This document shows positions 1-8,857 of a stretch of DNA of 35,515 nt, piece by piece; positions within the stretch are counted from its first letter, which is position 1, and each line of letters begins with the position of its first letter. The stretch covers positions 1 to 35,515 of the forward strand of contig JAGHEJ010000012.1 in assembly GCA_017889345.1 (NCBI GenBank). Reading direction: 5' to 3'. Position numbers and translations under genes: made by a program. The notes under the pieces are model-generated. The model made no database searches, was not told where the DNA came from, and worked only from the letters and a program-made list of their open reading frames with translations. Source of the DNA: Clostridiales bacterium. Its GTDB lineage: Bacteria; Bacillota; Clostridia; Clostridiales; Clostridiaceae.

Positions 1-425
1 CCAATTCTTATTTTAACAGAAAAAGGTTTATTTACAACTTTCCTTACTTCATAAGTTATCTCATCAACTTTATTTAAATCAAGAGTTAAGGCAGAACCAT
101 CTCCATTTTTAATTATTTTTGAAGCGGGACAACCCATATTTATATCAAGTATGCTAACGTAATCAAGCTCTGAAATAATTTTAGCTGCATAAACTAAATG
201 CTCAGTATTGCTTCCAAAAATTTGAACACCAACTTCTTTCTCATCATCTCCTTTTTCAAAAATTTTTTCTGTTTTATCGCTTTTAAAAAACAACGCAGTT
301 GAACTAACCATCTCCGTAAAATTAATTCCATCGTGATACTTTCCACACATTTCACGAAAAGCTATATTATTAACCCCAGCCATTGGAGATAAAATAAATC
401 TACTTTTAAATTTTTCATAAAACAT
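1..425 (-). CDS. dusB: tRNA-dihydrouridine synthase, DusB type (N-terminal part)
   Basis: This is the N-terminal 141 codons of an FMN-dependent enzyme that reduces uridine in tRNA D-loops; the gene runs off the left edge of the window. The visible part has the FMN-binding N-terminus (LSPMAGVNNIAFR, about residues 12-24), a VQIFGS strand (68-72), and the catalytic-cysteine motif INMGCPASK with Cys99. It ends in the VKIRIG strand of the TIM barrel. The ATG at 423-425 is preceded by a good AAAGGAGA ribosome binding site. The gene lies 26 bases beyond the ftsH terminator, which leaves no room for a normal promoter, so it is probably expressed by readthrough or from a promoter inside ftsH. In B. 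subtilis a dus gene also lies downstream of ftsH. Confidence 0.93.
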   Translation of the reverse strand, partial: MFYEKFKSRFILSPMAGVNNIAFREMCGKYHDGINFTEMVSSTALFFKSDKTEKIFEKGDDEKEVGVQIFGSNTEHLVYAAKIISELDYVSILDINMGCPASKIIKNGDGSALTLDLNKVDEITYEVRKVVNKPFSVKIRI

Positions 426-445
426 TATACTTTCTCCTTTAATCA

Positions 446-486
446 AATTAAAAAGAGTCTTAGATTAAAATAATCTAAGACTCTTT
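446..486 (-). terminator. Rho-independent terminator after ftsH
   Basis: A perfect 16-bp inverted repeat (arms 452-467 and 471-486, 3-base loop) starts two bases past the ftsH stop. On the minus strand it is followed by a short T-rich tract. dusB begins only 26 bases further on, so the terminator is either leaky or isolates dusB from ftsH. Confidence 0.88.
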
Positions 487-487
487 C

Positions 488-2293
488 TTAAGAATTTTGA
501 AATAATTCTTCAAACTCATCAGCATCGAGTTTTTCTTCCTCAATTAAAGCTTTCGCAACAGCATGAAGCTTTGATATGTTTTCAGATAATAAACTTTGAG
601 TTTTGGCATAAGCCTTATCCACAAGTTTCTTTACCTCTCTATCAATTTTAGATCCTAATTCTTCAGAGAAGTTTCTACTCTTAGTAAAATCTCTTCCAAG
701 AAAAACCTCATTATCTCCTCCAAAAGAAATAGTTCCAATTTCTTCACTCATACCATATTCCATAACCATTTTTCTTGCAATGCTACTTACTCTATCTATA
801 TCATTTTTAGCACCAGTGCTTATATCTCCTAAAACTAACTTTTCAGCAACTCTTCCACCTAAAAGTGTTACCATATCATTTTCCAAATCAGATTTAGAAA
901 TATAATCTTTATCCTCATCAGGTAAATGCATAGTATATCCACCTGCCATACCTCTTGGAATAATGCTTATTTCATGAACCTTATCATATTTATCTAACAA
1001 TCTCGATACAACTGCATGCCCTGCCTCGTGATAAGCTGTAAGCCTATTTGTTTTTTCTGTTCTAAGCTTACTCTTCTTCTCAGGCCCTGCAATAACTCTT
1101 GTTATAGCTTCTTCCATTTCTTGCATTGTAACAAACTTTTTATCTCTTCTTACCGCCAAAAGAGATGCCTCATTAGTTAAGTTTTCAAGATCAGCACCAG
1201 TAAATCCTGGTGTTCTCTTCGCTAATACATCTAACTTAACCTCTTCTGATAATGGCTTATTCTTAACATGTATCTTTAATATTTCTTCTCTTCCTTTAAC
1301 ATCAGGCGCACCAACAATTATTTGTCTATCAAATCTTCCTGGTCTTAAAAGCGCTGGATCTAAAATATCTGGTCTATTAGTTGCTGCAATTATTATTATT
1401 CCTTCATTAACTCCGAAACCATCCATTTCAACAAGTAATTGGTTAAGTGTCTGCTCTCTCTCATCATGACCTCCACCAAGACCTGCTCCTCTATGTCTAC
1501 CTACAGCATCAATCTCATCTATAAATATAATACATGGTGAGTTTTTCTTTGCCTGATCAAATAAATCACGAACCCTAGATGCTCCCACACCAACAAACAT
1601 CTCAACAAAATCAGAACCAGATATACTAAAAAACGGTACTCCCGCTTCCCCTGCAACTGCTTTTGCAAGGAGTGTTTTTCCAGTTCCTGGTGGACCAAAT
1701 AATAAAACACCTTTCGGTATCCTTGCCCCCATCTCAATATACTTTCTTGGTTGTTTCAAGAAATCTACAATTTCTTCAAGCTCTTCCTTCTCTTCTTTAG
1801 CTCCTGCTACTTCTTTAAAAGTTACCTTTTTAGTATCTTGAGTAGCCATCTTAGCTCTACTCTTACCAAAATTCATAACTCCTCTTCCGCTTCCTCCCCC
1901 TTGGGATTGTTGCATAAATAAGAACCAAAGACCTAAAGACATTACAATTATTATCAACGAAGGCACAAATTGAAGCCAAGCAAATACATTACTTTGTTCT
2001 TCATAAAGCTCAATTACTTCTCCATTTTTCGGATGTTTATCAAAAAGTAAATTTAATCTACTTTGAGGAACAACTGTTACAAACTGTTCTCTATTTTTTA
2101 GCGTTCCCTCTATAGCTAAACTACCTTCCCTTATTTTAATACTTTGAACTTCATCATTTACCCAATATTGTTCAAACTTACTATAAGGAATGGTCCTTTC
2201 TGTCCTTGTCGATTCAAAATAAAAAAGCCCAACTATAAAAATCATAACTAAAATTACTATCCATGAAGTTATGTTGGAAAAACTTTTTTTCAT
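488..2293 (-). CDS. ftsH: ATP-dependent zinc metalloprotease FtsH
   Basis: FtsH is a membrane-bound AAA+ protease that extracts and degrades misassembled membrane proteins and short-lived regulators. The order is TM1 (about 10-26), a small extracytoplasmic domain, TM2 (about 108-127), the AAA+ module, then the M41 peptidase domain. The AAA+ module has Walker A GPPGTGKT at 200-207, Walker B IIFIDE at 255-260, and RPGRFDRQI as second region of homology. The peptidase has HEAGH at 422-426 as zinc site and the downstream acidic ligand in STGAKNDID. At 601 residues it is slightly shorter than the Bacillus enzyme, with a short polar tail ending in FEELFQNS. A very strong SD (AAGGGAGGGG) precedes the ATG. 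It has its own SigA-like promoter, 140 bases separate it from hpt, and a terminator follows. Confidence 0.97.
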   Translation of the reverse strand: MKKSFSNITSWIVILVMIFIVGLFYFESTRTERTIPYSKFEQYWVNDEVQSIKIREGSLAIEGTLKNREQFVTVVPQSRLNLLFDKHPKNGEVIELYEEQSNVFAWLQFVPSLIIIVMSLGLWFLFMQQSQGGGSGRGVMNFGKSRAKMATQDTKKVTFKEVAGAKEEKEELEEIVDFLKQPRKYIEMGARIPKGVLLFGPPGTGKTLLAKAVAGEAGVPFFSISGSDFVEMFVGVGASRVRDLFDQAKKNSPCIIFIDEIDAVGRHRGAGLGGGHDEREQTLNQLLVEMDGFGVNEGIIIIAATNRPDILDPALLRPGRFDRQIIVGAPDVKGREEILKIHVKNKPLSEEVKLDVLAKRTPGFTGADLENLTNEASLLAVRRDKKFVTMQEMEEAITRVIAGPEKKSKLRTEKTNRLTAYHEAGHAVVSRLLDKYDKVHEISIIPRGMAGGYTMHLPDEDKDYISKSDLENDMVTLLGGRVAEKLVLGDISTGAKNDIDRVSSIARKMVMEYGMSEEIGTISFGGDNEVFLGRDFTKSRNFSEELGSKIDREVKKLVDKAYAKTQSLLSENISKLHAVAKALIEEEKLDADEFEELFQNS

Positions 2294-2335
2294 TATTTTA
2301 AACCCCCCTCCCTTTACTTTAATGAATACTATAAG

Positions 2336-2365
2336 ATTTTAACATATCAAATTTTATTAAATCAA
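2336..2365 (-). promoter_or_regulatory. Probable SigA promoter of ftsH
   Basis: On the minus strand, TTGATT (2360-2365) is followed by an 18-base spacer and TAAAAT (2336-2341). A TATG stretch just upstream gives an extended -10. It lies 43 bases before the ftsH start. Confidence 0.55.
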
Positions 2366-2433
2366 GTAAGTTAATACTATTATTTAGTTTACTATCTAAT
2401 TAAATTCAATATAAAATATTACCTAATTTATTT

Positions 2434-2970
2434 TTATTTATACATATTTTCTTTAAGAACTCCTATATATGGAAGATTTCTATAATTTTCTTTAAAATCA
2501 AGACCATATCCAACTACAAATTCATCTCCAACTTTAAATCCAGTATACTTTGGAGTTATTTCTATTTTTCTTCCACTCGGTTTATCTAAAAGAGTTACTA
2601 TCTCAACACTGCTTGCTCCTTTTCCCTTTAAATAATTACATATGTAATCTAATGTTAATCCAGTTTCTATTATATCTTCTACAATTAATATATCTTTACC
2701 ATTTACGGGCATATCCAAATCCTTTAAAATTCTAACATTTCCTGTACTTGTTGTAGAATTTCCATAAGAAGATACACTCATAAATTCTGTTGTTAAATAT
2801 GTATCTATGCTTTTCATTAAATCTCCCATAAATAAAATAGATCCTTTAAGTATACATAAAAGAAGTAGCTCCTTTCCTCTATAATCATTAGTTATAATTT
2901 CTCCAAGTTCCTTTACCTTCTCTTGTATCTCTTCACTGCTTATTAAAATCTTTTTTACATCATTATGCAT
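2434..2970 (-). CDS. hpt: Hypoxanthine phosphoribosyltransferase
   Basis: This purine-salvage enzyme converts hypoxanthine or guanine plus PRPP to IMP or GMP. The 178 residues match the usual length. The PRPP loop is ILIVEDIIETGLTL (about 94-107), with the Glu-Asp pair typical of type I phosphoribosyltransferases. The LKGS loop is at 41-44 and LLDKPSGRK supplies the purine-side Lys. The ATG has an AGGAG site about 10 bases upstream. It starts 13 bases after the tilS stop and is co-transcribed with it. The tilS-hpt pairing is conserved across Firmicutes, and the two proteins are reported to interact in B. subtilis. No clear terminator follows before the ftsH promoter. Confidence 0.96.
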   Translation of the reverse strand: MHNDVKKILISSEEIQEKVKELGEIITNDYRGKELLLLCILKGSILFMGDLMKSIDTYLTTEFMSVSSYGNSTTSTGNVRILKDLDMPVNGKDILIVEDIIETGLTLDYICNYLKGKGASSVEIVTLLDKPSGRKIEITPKYTGFKVGDEFVVGYGLDFKENYRNLPYIGVLKENMYK

Positions 2971-2983
2971 TACATTTTCACTC

Positions 2984-4417
2984 CTATAAATACTCTAAAT
3001 TTATTTTAACTATGGTTTCTGTATTATTTAAAACCATATTTTCTCTACTATTTCTAAAACCAACTACCCAAATAATATTATTATCAAAACACACAAGAGG
3101 AATTCTATCCTTATTCTCTGCTTTTTCATTTATTAAAAATTCTTTTAACTTCTTAGGAGAATTAAGTCCAAAGGGAGTAAATAAATCTCCCTCTTTTCTG
3201 TTTCTTAAGGAAATTTCACAAACCTCATCTATTGAAAAATATTTAAAATCCTTAGAAGTGTTTATCAAATCCTCCTTTGTTAAATTCTCACAAACCTCGA
3301 AACTTATTTTTATCTTCTCTCCTAAAAAATCAATTTCCTTTGAAATATAACTTCTAATATTATTTCTCAAATCATTAATCTCATTAATATTTAAAACAAC
3401 ACTATTAAAATGTTTAACCTCATATTTTTCATATGTTGTTGACAATTCTAAATAATCCTCATTATTTATGCAATATAAATCTTTCTTAATTTGTATATAT
3501 CGTCCTTTTCTCTTTTCTATAAGATCGCAAATAGATTTTATATGATTTAAAGTTATATCATTAATATTTCCTTTACACATATGTATACATTTTCTAATCA
3601 CTCTATATAAAATAGCTTTATGAATAGAAAAACACCTTTTGTAAATTCTAACACATTCTTTGTTTATGTCCACATATTTAACTATGTTTTCTTCAACAAT
3701 TTCATCTATAAAATCATTATCAATCTTACAAATTTCTTTTAAGGTTAAAACATTTTTAGTTACATCCATTGAAAAGCTCTCATTTATTTTAGGAATTATG
3801 GACAAACGAACTTTATTTCTCAAATAATCTTCGCATAAATTAGTGCGGTCTATTATGAAATTTATATCATTTTCTTTTAAAAATTTCTCAATTTCCTCCA
3901 CTCTTCTTAAAAATAAAATAGGTCTTATGTAAAATCCCTCTCTTATTTCTTTAATTCCTTCTAATCCTTTTGTTCCAGTTCCCTTAAATATTCTCATTAA
4001 AATAGTTTCAGCATCATCATCTCCATGATGAGCAAGAGCACATTTATTTATAATTTTTTGATCATTTAAATCCTTAAAAATCCTATAACGAACCTCTCTT
4101 GCTCCCATTTCTATTGAAAGCTTATTTTCTAAGCTAAACTTATTAACATCAACTCTATAACTTTTAAATTCTATGTCTTGTTCTCCACAAAACTTACGGG
4201 AAAACTCCTCATCTATAAAGGATTCCTCTCCTCTTAACAAATGATTAACATGAACTCCTATAATTTTAAAATTCATCTCTTTTGAAAGTTTATTGAGAAC
4301 ATAAGTCATAAAAATAGAATCCGCTCCACCAGAAATTGTAGAAGCAACCACATCATTTTCACATATTAAATTGTTTTCCTTTATAAAGTCTTTTACCCTT
4401 TGTAAAATATCCTCCAT
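2984..4417 (-). CDS. tilS: tRNA(Ile)-lysidine synthase
   Basis: TilS converts C34 of the CAU-anticodon tRNA-Ile to lysidine, changing its decoding from AUG to AUA. That is essential in an AT-rich genome with heavy AUA use. The N-terminal PP-loop ATP pyrophosphatase motif is SGGADS at residues 29-34. GVHVNHLLRGEES and LAHHGDDDAETILMRI, both typical of the family, follow. The C-terminal substrate-binding domain includes LRNRKEGDLFTPFG. The 477 residues are normal. The ATG lies behind AGGGAGTAGGT. It is the first gene of the tilS-hpt unit and has a SigA-like promoter overlapping the tail of the spoIIE terminator. Confidence 0.96.
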   Translation of the reverse strand: MEDILQRVKDFIKENNLICENDVVASTISGGADSIFMTYVLNKLSKEMNFKIIGVHVNHLLRGEESFIDEEFSRKFCGEQDIEFKSYRVDVNKFSLENKLSIEMGAREVRYRIFKDLNDQKIINKCALAHHGDDDAETILMRIFKGTGTKGLEGIKEIREGFYIRPILFLRRVEEIEKFLKENDINFIIDRTNLCEDYLRNKVRLSIIPKINESFSMDVTKNVLTLKEICKIDNDFIDEIVEENIVKYVDINKECVRIYKRCFSIHKAILYRVIRKCIHMCKGNINDITLNHIKSICDLIEKRKGRYIQIKKDLYCINNEDYLELSTTYEKYEVKHFNSVVLNINEINDLRNNIRSYISKEIDFLGEKIKISFEVCENLTKEDLINTSKDFKYFSIDEVCEISLRNRKEGDLFTPFGLNSPKKLKEFLINEKAENKDRIPLVCFDNNIIWVVGFRNSRENMVLNNTETIVKINLEYL

Positions 4418-4447
4418 ACCTACTCCCTAAAATTTTAACTTGAATCA

Positions 4448-4476
4448 ATTATAAATACATTTCATAAAAAAATCAA
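4448..4476 (-). promoter_or_regulatory. Probable SigA promoter of tilS-hpt
   Basis: On the minus strand, TTGATT (4471-4476), a 17-base spacer and a consensus TATAAT (4448-4453) can be read. The -35 box lies inside the T-tract of the spoIIE terminator, so one operon ends where the next promoter begins. Confidence 0.6.
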
Positions 4477-4507
4477 AAACTCTTTTGAAATTAATCAAAA
4501 GAGTTTT
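4464..4507 (-). terminator. Rho-independent terminator after spoIIE
   Basis: Perfect 13-bp arms at 4476-4488 and 4495-4507 enclose a 6-base loop. On the minus strand the stem ends in TTTT and is followed by a T-rich run (TGATTTTTTT). It starts three bases past the spoIIE stop. Confidence 0.88.
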
Positions 4508-4510
4508 ATA

Positions 4511-6868
4511 TTAATCACAATTTTTATAAACCTTAGATACTATAACAGTTACATCATCTTGGAAAGATCCATTATTTAAAAGTTTAAACTCACGAATAAT
4601 TTCCTCACAAAGTTTATCTGGGGATATAATATCACATCTTTTTAAAAAGTTATAAAGCCAAGCTTTATGTGATAAATCTTTAAAATGTATTAATCCATCT
4701 GTTAAATGAACAAGAATATCTCCATACTTTAATTGAAACTCTCCAGTTAAAATCATATGGTTATTTTCATTAAATTCATTAAATAAATCCCTATCACTTT
4801 CAAGTGTAAATACCTCTTCTCCACGTTTTATATATGTAATAACTGAAGAAAATTTTAAATAATTCATTTTTCCAGTATATAAATCTATACTTCCAAAATC
4901 TATTGTAGATATGGATTCATCTCTAAAGAATTTAAGAGATATAATAGAAATTATCTCTTTTATACAAGAAGAAAGACTAAGACTTGTCTTTATAAATTTA
5001 TGTATTAAATCAACAGTAAACTTACTTTTATCATAAGCTTCGCTTCCAGATCCAATTCCATCACTTAAAATTATTACATAATTATCATTTGGATTATTTG
5101 AAAATACATAGCTATCTCCATTTTTATCTCCTTTAGATAATTGAAGACAATGAGAAATTACATTATAATCATATTTTTCTACATAATTTAAAATAATTTC
5201 ATCATTCATATTTATATATTTTGAAGATTCCTCTTGAAGCATCATTTTCTTTGGAAGTGCTAAGTTTACAATATCTAATATATCAAGTTTATACTCACAA
5301 TAAACTTGATAAGGAAGTATAACCTTAACTTTTACCCTTCCATTTTCCTCATAACAAACTAAATCAAAGTATTTTATCTTAAATTTTGAGAATTTATTTA
5401 TAAGATTTTTTTCATAATTAACCTTTATAACAATATCTTTTTTAACTTCCTTTATACCTTGACTAATTATATTGTGAAGATTTTTAAGTTCATAAGATAA
5501 AATATCTTGAGCTTCATATATTTTATTCTCATATGTTTTTTGCATGTTATAAAAATTAGATATCTTAGATAATTCTCCAATTATTTCCTCTTTTTTTATA
5601 CAATTTCTATCTATATACTTAGTTAAAGTTTTTTCACCTTGAATAAAATTTTCAAGGCTTACCAAAACCTCTTCTCTTATCTTTTTAAAATTATTTTTCC
5701 AACATAAATTAATTCTACTACAATCTCCACAAACACTTTCTGCAAGAATCTCAACATAAATCTTCTTATCGAGCATCTTATACTTAAAATTCACATTAGA
5801 AACTATCATATCAGAAAGTTGCTTTATTATATCGTTAAAATCATTTATCTTTTCAAGTCTCATATCAAGAGTATTAAATAATCTTTTTTGAGTATAAAAT
5901 TCTCTCCTATGCTCTTCATTAAAATGAATCAAAATTTTATTTAATACCTTACTAGGTAAAATCATAAAAATTCCCATAGCAATAAGAATTTCTAAGAACA
6001 GTAAATTTTGATCTACTCCTAAAAAAGAAATTGTTGAAAATTTTAAAATTAAAATACTAATAGAACATAATAAACCTATAGCAAATCTTGAAGATAAATA
6101 AAAAAGTGAAGAAACACAAGAAATTATACTATATAATGCTATATATTCAGTAAATTCTCCCTTTGTAATTCCAATAATTCCTCCAGAAAAAACTGCAGAG
6201 ATCATTCCAATAGATATTCCATTTATATAAGACATTGTAAGAACAAAAAGTACAAGTAAAATATTTGGAATATCCAAACCAAAAATTTTAATGTTGTTAA
6301 AACCTGAAATGATTAAACATACTGTAATTACTAAACAAATTACCTCTTCTTTTGTAAATATTTGATTTGTAGAAAAGGAATTCATAACTTTTATAAAATT
6401 ATTAAAAATAAAGTAAAGTGCAAATATAATTCCACATTCTAAAGTCATTGAAAAAATTCCTGATAATAAGGAAAATCCTACAAAAAAATATTTATAAACA
6501 AAAATTGCTATACTACACAAACTAAAAAGAGCTATTTTTTTTAAATTCACCTTTATATCTAAAAAATTAAAGGGAATAAAAATTAAATTTATAAATACAT
6601 ATAAATTAAATGTGATAAATAAATCTCTTGTTGTAAAATATCCAATCATACTAGATAAACAAACTAATAAACCTAAAAATTTATCACCCTTAAGTAAACA
6701 TATAATAGAAAATGCAACTCCTATAGGGGCCATATAAAAGACAATATTTATACGACTTAAAAGAAATGCTATCAAACAATAAAATATATATTTCTTTCCC
6801 CCTAATAAAAGGGTAACTTTTCTATAATCATTCACTTCTTTATCAATTAACTTACTATTATAAATCAC
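4511..6868 (-). CDS. spoIIE: Stage II sporulation protein E (PP2C-type serine phosphatase)
   Basis: SpoIIE sits at the polar septum and dephosphorylates SpoIIAA, releasing SigF in the forespore. The N-terminal ~310 residues are a run of about ten hydrophobic helices. A central cytoplasmic region follows, with a Cys cluster (SVCGDCSRINLCW). The C-terminal PP2C domain carries metal-ligand motifs LSDGIGSG (Asp603), LTDGLIHF (Asp724) and QDDVTVIV (Asp771-Asp772). Length is 785 residues against about 827 in B. subtilis. The start is GTG at 6866-6868: an AGAGGG site lies at ideal spacing and no in-frame ATG is better placed. In B. subtilis Spo0A-P controls this gene; I do not see a confident Spo0A box here. 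Confidence 0.95.
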   Translation of the reverse strand: MIYNSKLIDKEVNDYRKVTLLLGGKKYIFYCLIAFLLSRINIVFYMAPIGVAFSIICLLKGDKFLGLLVCLSSMIGYFTTRDLFITFNLYVFINLIFIPFNFLDIKVNLKKIALFSLCSIAIFVYKYFFVGFSLLSGIFSMTLECGIIFALYFIFNNFIKVMNSFSTNQIFTKEEVICLVITVCLIISGFNNIKIFGLDIPNILLVLFVLTMSYINGISIGMISAVFSGGIIGITKGEFTEYIALYSIISCVSSLFYLSSRFAIGLLCSISILILKFSTISFLGVDQNLLFLEILIAMGIFMILPSKVLNKILIHFNEEHRREFYTQKRLFNTLDMRLEKINDFNDIIKQLSDMIVSNVNFKYKMLDKKIYVEILAESVCGDCSRINLCWKNNFKKIREEVLVSLENFIQGEKTLTKYIDRNCIKKEEIIGELSKISNFYNMQKTYENKIYEAQDILSYELKNLHNIISQGIKEVKKDIVIKVNYEKNLINKFSKFKIKYFDLVCYEENGRVKVKVILPYQVYCEYKLDILDIVNLALPKKMMLQEESSKYINMNDEIILNYVEKYDYNVISHCLQLSKGDKNGDSYVFSNNPNDNYVIILSDGIGSGSEAYDKSKFTVDLIHKFIKTSLSLSSCIKEIISIISLKFFRDESISTIDFGSIDLYTGKMNYLKFSSVITYIKRGEEVFTLESDRDLFNEFNENNHMILTGEFQLKYGDILVHLTDGLIHFKDLSHKAWLYNFLKRCDIISPDKLCEEIIREFKLLNNGSFQDDVTVIVSKVYKNCD

Positions 6869-6909
6869 GCATTCACCCTCTATACCCCATTTTCCAATTT
6901 TTGTAAATA

Positions 6910-6918
6910 ATTATACCA
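6910..6918 (-). promoter_or_regulatory. Extended -10 element likely driving spoIIE
   Basis: TGG followed by TATAAT on the minus strand (TATAAT at 6910-6915) lies about 40 bases before the GTG start. No good -35 box is seen at 17 bases; a poor TTATAA lies about 21 bases upstream. B. subtilis spoIIE also has a promoter with a long spacer that depends on Spo0A. Confidence 0.45.
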
Positions 6919-6967
6919 TTTATTCCCTTAAAAATTTATAACTTAACAGTAAATTAATATTTTTACG

Positions 6968-6999
6968 TGAAAAAAAGAGGTGACCTTAAAATCACCTCT
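6968..6999 (-). terminator. Terminator of the Leu-fMet-Met tRNA operon
   Basis: Arms AGAGGTGA (6976-6983) and TCACCTCT (6992-6999) form a hairpin. On the minus strand it is followed by a long T run. It lies 13 bases past the end of tRNA-Met. Confidence 0.85.
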
Positions 7000-7011
7000 G
7001 AAATTTCTAAT

Positions 7012-7088
7012 TGGTAGCGGAAATAGGACTCGAACCTACGACACACCGGGTATGAACCGATTGCTCTAGCCAACTGAGCTATTCCGCC
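7012..7088 (-). tRNA. tRNA-Met (CAT), elongator
   Basis: A 77-base cloverleaf with encoded CCA. The anticodon CAT is at 7052-7054 (complement), in a loop closed by ATCGG/CCGGT. It closely resembles the B. subtilis elongator Met tRNA, including the G1-U72 pair, rather than tRNA-Ile2. A tRNA-Met gene occupies the same place between the S1-domain gene and spoIIE in B. subtilis. Confidence 0.95.
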
Positions 7089-7094
7089 AAAAAA

Positions 7095-7170
<76 letters not shown>

Positions 7171-7175
7171 ACATT

Positions 7176-7265
7176 TGGTGCTGAAGACCGGAATCGAACC
7201 GGTACGGTAGTTTAAGTACCGCAGGATTTTAAGTCCTGTGCGTCTGCCAGTTTCGCCACTTCAGC
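7176..7265 (-). tRNA. tRNA-Leu (TAA)
   Basis: A 90-base class II tRNA with a long variable arm and encoded CCA. The acceptor stem is GCTGAAG/CTTCAGC, and the anticodon TAA is at 7229-7231 (complement) in the loop CTTAAAA. It reads UUA, the dominant Leu codon in AT-rich genomes. It is the first gene of the three-tRNA operon. Confidence 0.96.
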
Positions 7266-7303
7266 TCACATATTCATCAACTCTCAAATCCGACTACCAC
7301 TTA

Positions 7304-7332
7304 ATTATATATTATTTAAAATATACTGTCAA
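7304..7332 (-). promoter_or_regulatory. Consensus SigA promoter of the Leu-fMet-Met tRNA operon
   Basis: On the minus strand, TTGACA (7327-7332), a 17-base spacer and TATAAT (7304-7309) all match consensus. It lies 38 bases before tRNA-Leu, just past the end of the S1-domain gene. Confidence 0.9.
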
Positions 7333-7349
7333 TACTTTTTCAAAAATTT

Positions 7350-7769
7350 TTATCCAAAATTACTCTTACTATATCCTCTTTGTTTAGAATCTTGGTTTTT
7401 CTTAAAATCCTGCATTCTTTCTTCACTATCTTTTAAATACTTAGAAAGTATATCTTCAAAATTAGATGTGTTATTCTTAACCTTAAAGTTATTATCTTTT
7501 TTATTAGAATTTCTCCTAGAATAATTATTTGGGGAGTTTTCTTCAGTTTGTTTAATAGATAAACTAACTTTTCCATTATTATCTATAGACAAAACCTTAA
7601 CTTTTATATCCTTTACATCTTTTAAATGTTCTTTAATATCTTTTACATATTTATTTGAAACTTCAGATATATGTACAAGCCCAACTTCTCCATCAATATC
7701 AACAAAAGCACCAAAATTTGTAATGCTAACTATTTTACCCTCATAAATATTCCCTATGACTAAAGCCAT
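7350..7769 (-). CDS. yabR: S1-domain RNA-binding protein (YabR/GSP13 family)
   Basis: A small cytoplasmic protein with one N-terminal S1 (OB-fold) domain, about residues 1-75. It has the classic motifs GKIVSITNFGAFVDI, GLVHISE and VKVLSIDNNGKVSLSIK. The tail (76-139) is Asn/Lys-rich, low-complexity and basic, typical of proteins that contact RNA or the ribosome. B. subtilis YabR lies at the same place (divIC-yabR-tRNA-spoIIE), and its paralogue GSP13 is a ribosome-associated stress protein. The exact role is not known. The ATG has an AAGGAGG site. The gene starts 27 bases after the divIC stop and is probably co-transcribed with it. Confidence 0.9.
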   Translation of the reverse strand: MALVIGNIYEGKIVSITNFGAFVDIDGEVGLVHISEVSNKYVKDIKEHLKDVKDIKVKVLSIDNNGKVSLSIKQTEENSPNNYSRRNSNKKDNNFKVKNNTSNFEDILSKYLKDSEERMQDFKKNQDSKQRGYSKSNFG

Positions 7770-7796
7770 ATTAATTTTGTTCCTCCTTAAAATAAC

Positions 7797-8087
7797 CTAA
7801 TTATCTTTAATTGTATTAATTATAGATTTTTCTCCATCAAATACATACCCAAGTCTCTCTCTAACTAAAGTTTCTAAATACTCCTTAGTATTTGATAAAT
7901 CTAACTCATCTTTTAACAATTGAATCTCATGATTTATATCATCTAATTTTTCCTGATATTTTATAAATTCAACCTCAACGTTGTATCTATCAAAATCATT
8001 CTTAAGTAAAGTAACCAAAGTATAAATTAATATGAGCAAAATCACAATATTCCTAATAAAAAAAATCTGTCTCCTCTGTCTAATCAA
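7797..8087 (-). CDS. divIC: Septum formation initiator DivIC (FtsB-like)
   Basis: A bitopic division protein that forms a complex with FtsL and DivIB/FtsQ at the septum. The sequence shows a basic N-terminus (IRQRRQ), one membrane helix (about 9-27), a short heptad-like coiled coil (about 35-65), and the family's C-terminal motif LVRERLGYVFDGEK. The 96 residues are slightly short for the family (B. subtilis 125) but complete. The start is TTG at 8085-8087 behind AGAGGT; there is no in-frame ATG. Its place after yabQ matches B. subtilis. Confidence 0.92.
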   Translation of the reverse strand: MIRQRRQIFFIRNIVILLILIYTLVTLLKNDFDRYNVEVEFIKYQEKLDDINHEIQLLKDELDLSNTKEYLETLVRERLGYVFDGEKSIINTIKDN

Positions 8088-8155
8088 ACTGACCTCTTTA
8101 TAATAAATTTTAATACATAAATATTTTAATATAAATTAGTTTTTTTTCAATGGTT

Positions 8156-8542
8156 TTATAAACTTTTACTCCCTTTTCCTGTGAAAATTTTTAAAATTAA
8201 ATAAAAAATATTTTTAAATACCACTCTTAAAAAACTTCTTATGTTAAATATTAAATTTTTAACCTTATTAAAAAGAAATTTTGAAATAAATTTTAAATAT
8301 ATAAATGATCCTAAAAATATATAAAAATACGTATAGAAAGATAATATTGCATATTGAGTATAGAGTAAAAACCAAAATACACCAATTCCAACTATAATCC
8401 AAAATATCGTACATTTTATAAATCCTAATACTTTTTTTGAGTTTCCCATAATTATCTTGTATACATCAAAGCTAATTCCAAAAATTATTCCTGATAGAAA
8501 ACTATAAATTAATATTAGAATTTGTTCATTTAAATTAATCAT
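8156..8542 (-). CDS. yabQ: Spore cortex biosynthesis protein YabQ
   Basis: A small integral membrane protein needed for spore cortex formation in B. subtilis, where it lies in the outer forespore membrane under SigE control. The first ~95 of 128 residues are hydrophobic with three to four predicted helices (SFLSGIIFGISFDVYKII near the start is typical of the family). The C-terminus is basic. The ATG overlaps the last bases of yabP (AATGATTAA), so translation is probably coupled; the region in front is purine-rich (AGAGAGAAG) rather than a strong SD. Assignment rests on the profile and yabP-yabQ-divIC synteny. Confidence 0.88.
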   Translation of the reverse strand: MINLNEQILILIYSFLSGIIFGISFDVYKIIMGNSKKVLGFIKCTIFWIIVGIGVFWFLLYTQYAILSFYTYFYIFLGSFIYLKFISKFLFNKVKNLIFNIRSFLRVVFKNIFYLILKIFTGKGSKSL

Positions 8543-8846
8543 TCTTCTTCTCTCTATTTAAAATTCTCTTTAAAAACCTTATCCTGCTTTTCCTCTTTTT
8601 TGTATTATCTAAATATTTACACTCATTTATATTACCAGTAATATTTACTTCACCATTTTTTAAATCTAATTTACATATTTTAAGATTGTTTCCGCATATT
8701 TCTAACTTTTTCAAAACGGTATTTAATAAAACCTTCTCCTCATCAAATCCTAATACTTCGAAAACTCCTGTAATTTCTATACTCTTTCTATTTTCTAAAA
8801 ATATATTACTCTTTTTAGATTCATTATTAACTTTCTTATTCTCCAT
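8535..8846 (-). CDS. yabP: Sporulation protein YabP
   Basis: A protein of the YabP/YqfC family, required with YabQ for cortex assembly in B. subtilis. The core has the family pattern IEITGVFEVLGFDEEKVLLNT followed by short strands (GNNLKICKLDLKNGEVNITGNI). The basic tail RKSRIRFLKRIL suggests membrane or nucleic-acid contact. I place the start at the ATG at 8844-8846 (103 residues). An ATG 12 bases upstream has no SD, whereas GGAGG sits five bases before the internal one. The gene overlaps yabQ by eight bases. Confidence 0.88.
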   Translation of the reverse strand: MENKKVNNESKKSNIFLENRKSIEITGVFEVLGFDEEKVLLNTVLKKLEICGNNLKICKLDLKNGEVNITGNINECKYLDNTKKRKSRIRFLKRILNREKKND

Positions 8847-8857
8847 GTTGTCCTCCA

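Noticed and set aside
6868-6890. The GAGGGTG before spoIIE read as a T-box antiterminator element
   Set aside because: It is simply the ribosome binding site before the GTG start. No specifier stem or T-box terminator is present, and spoIIE is not an amino-acid gene.
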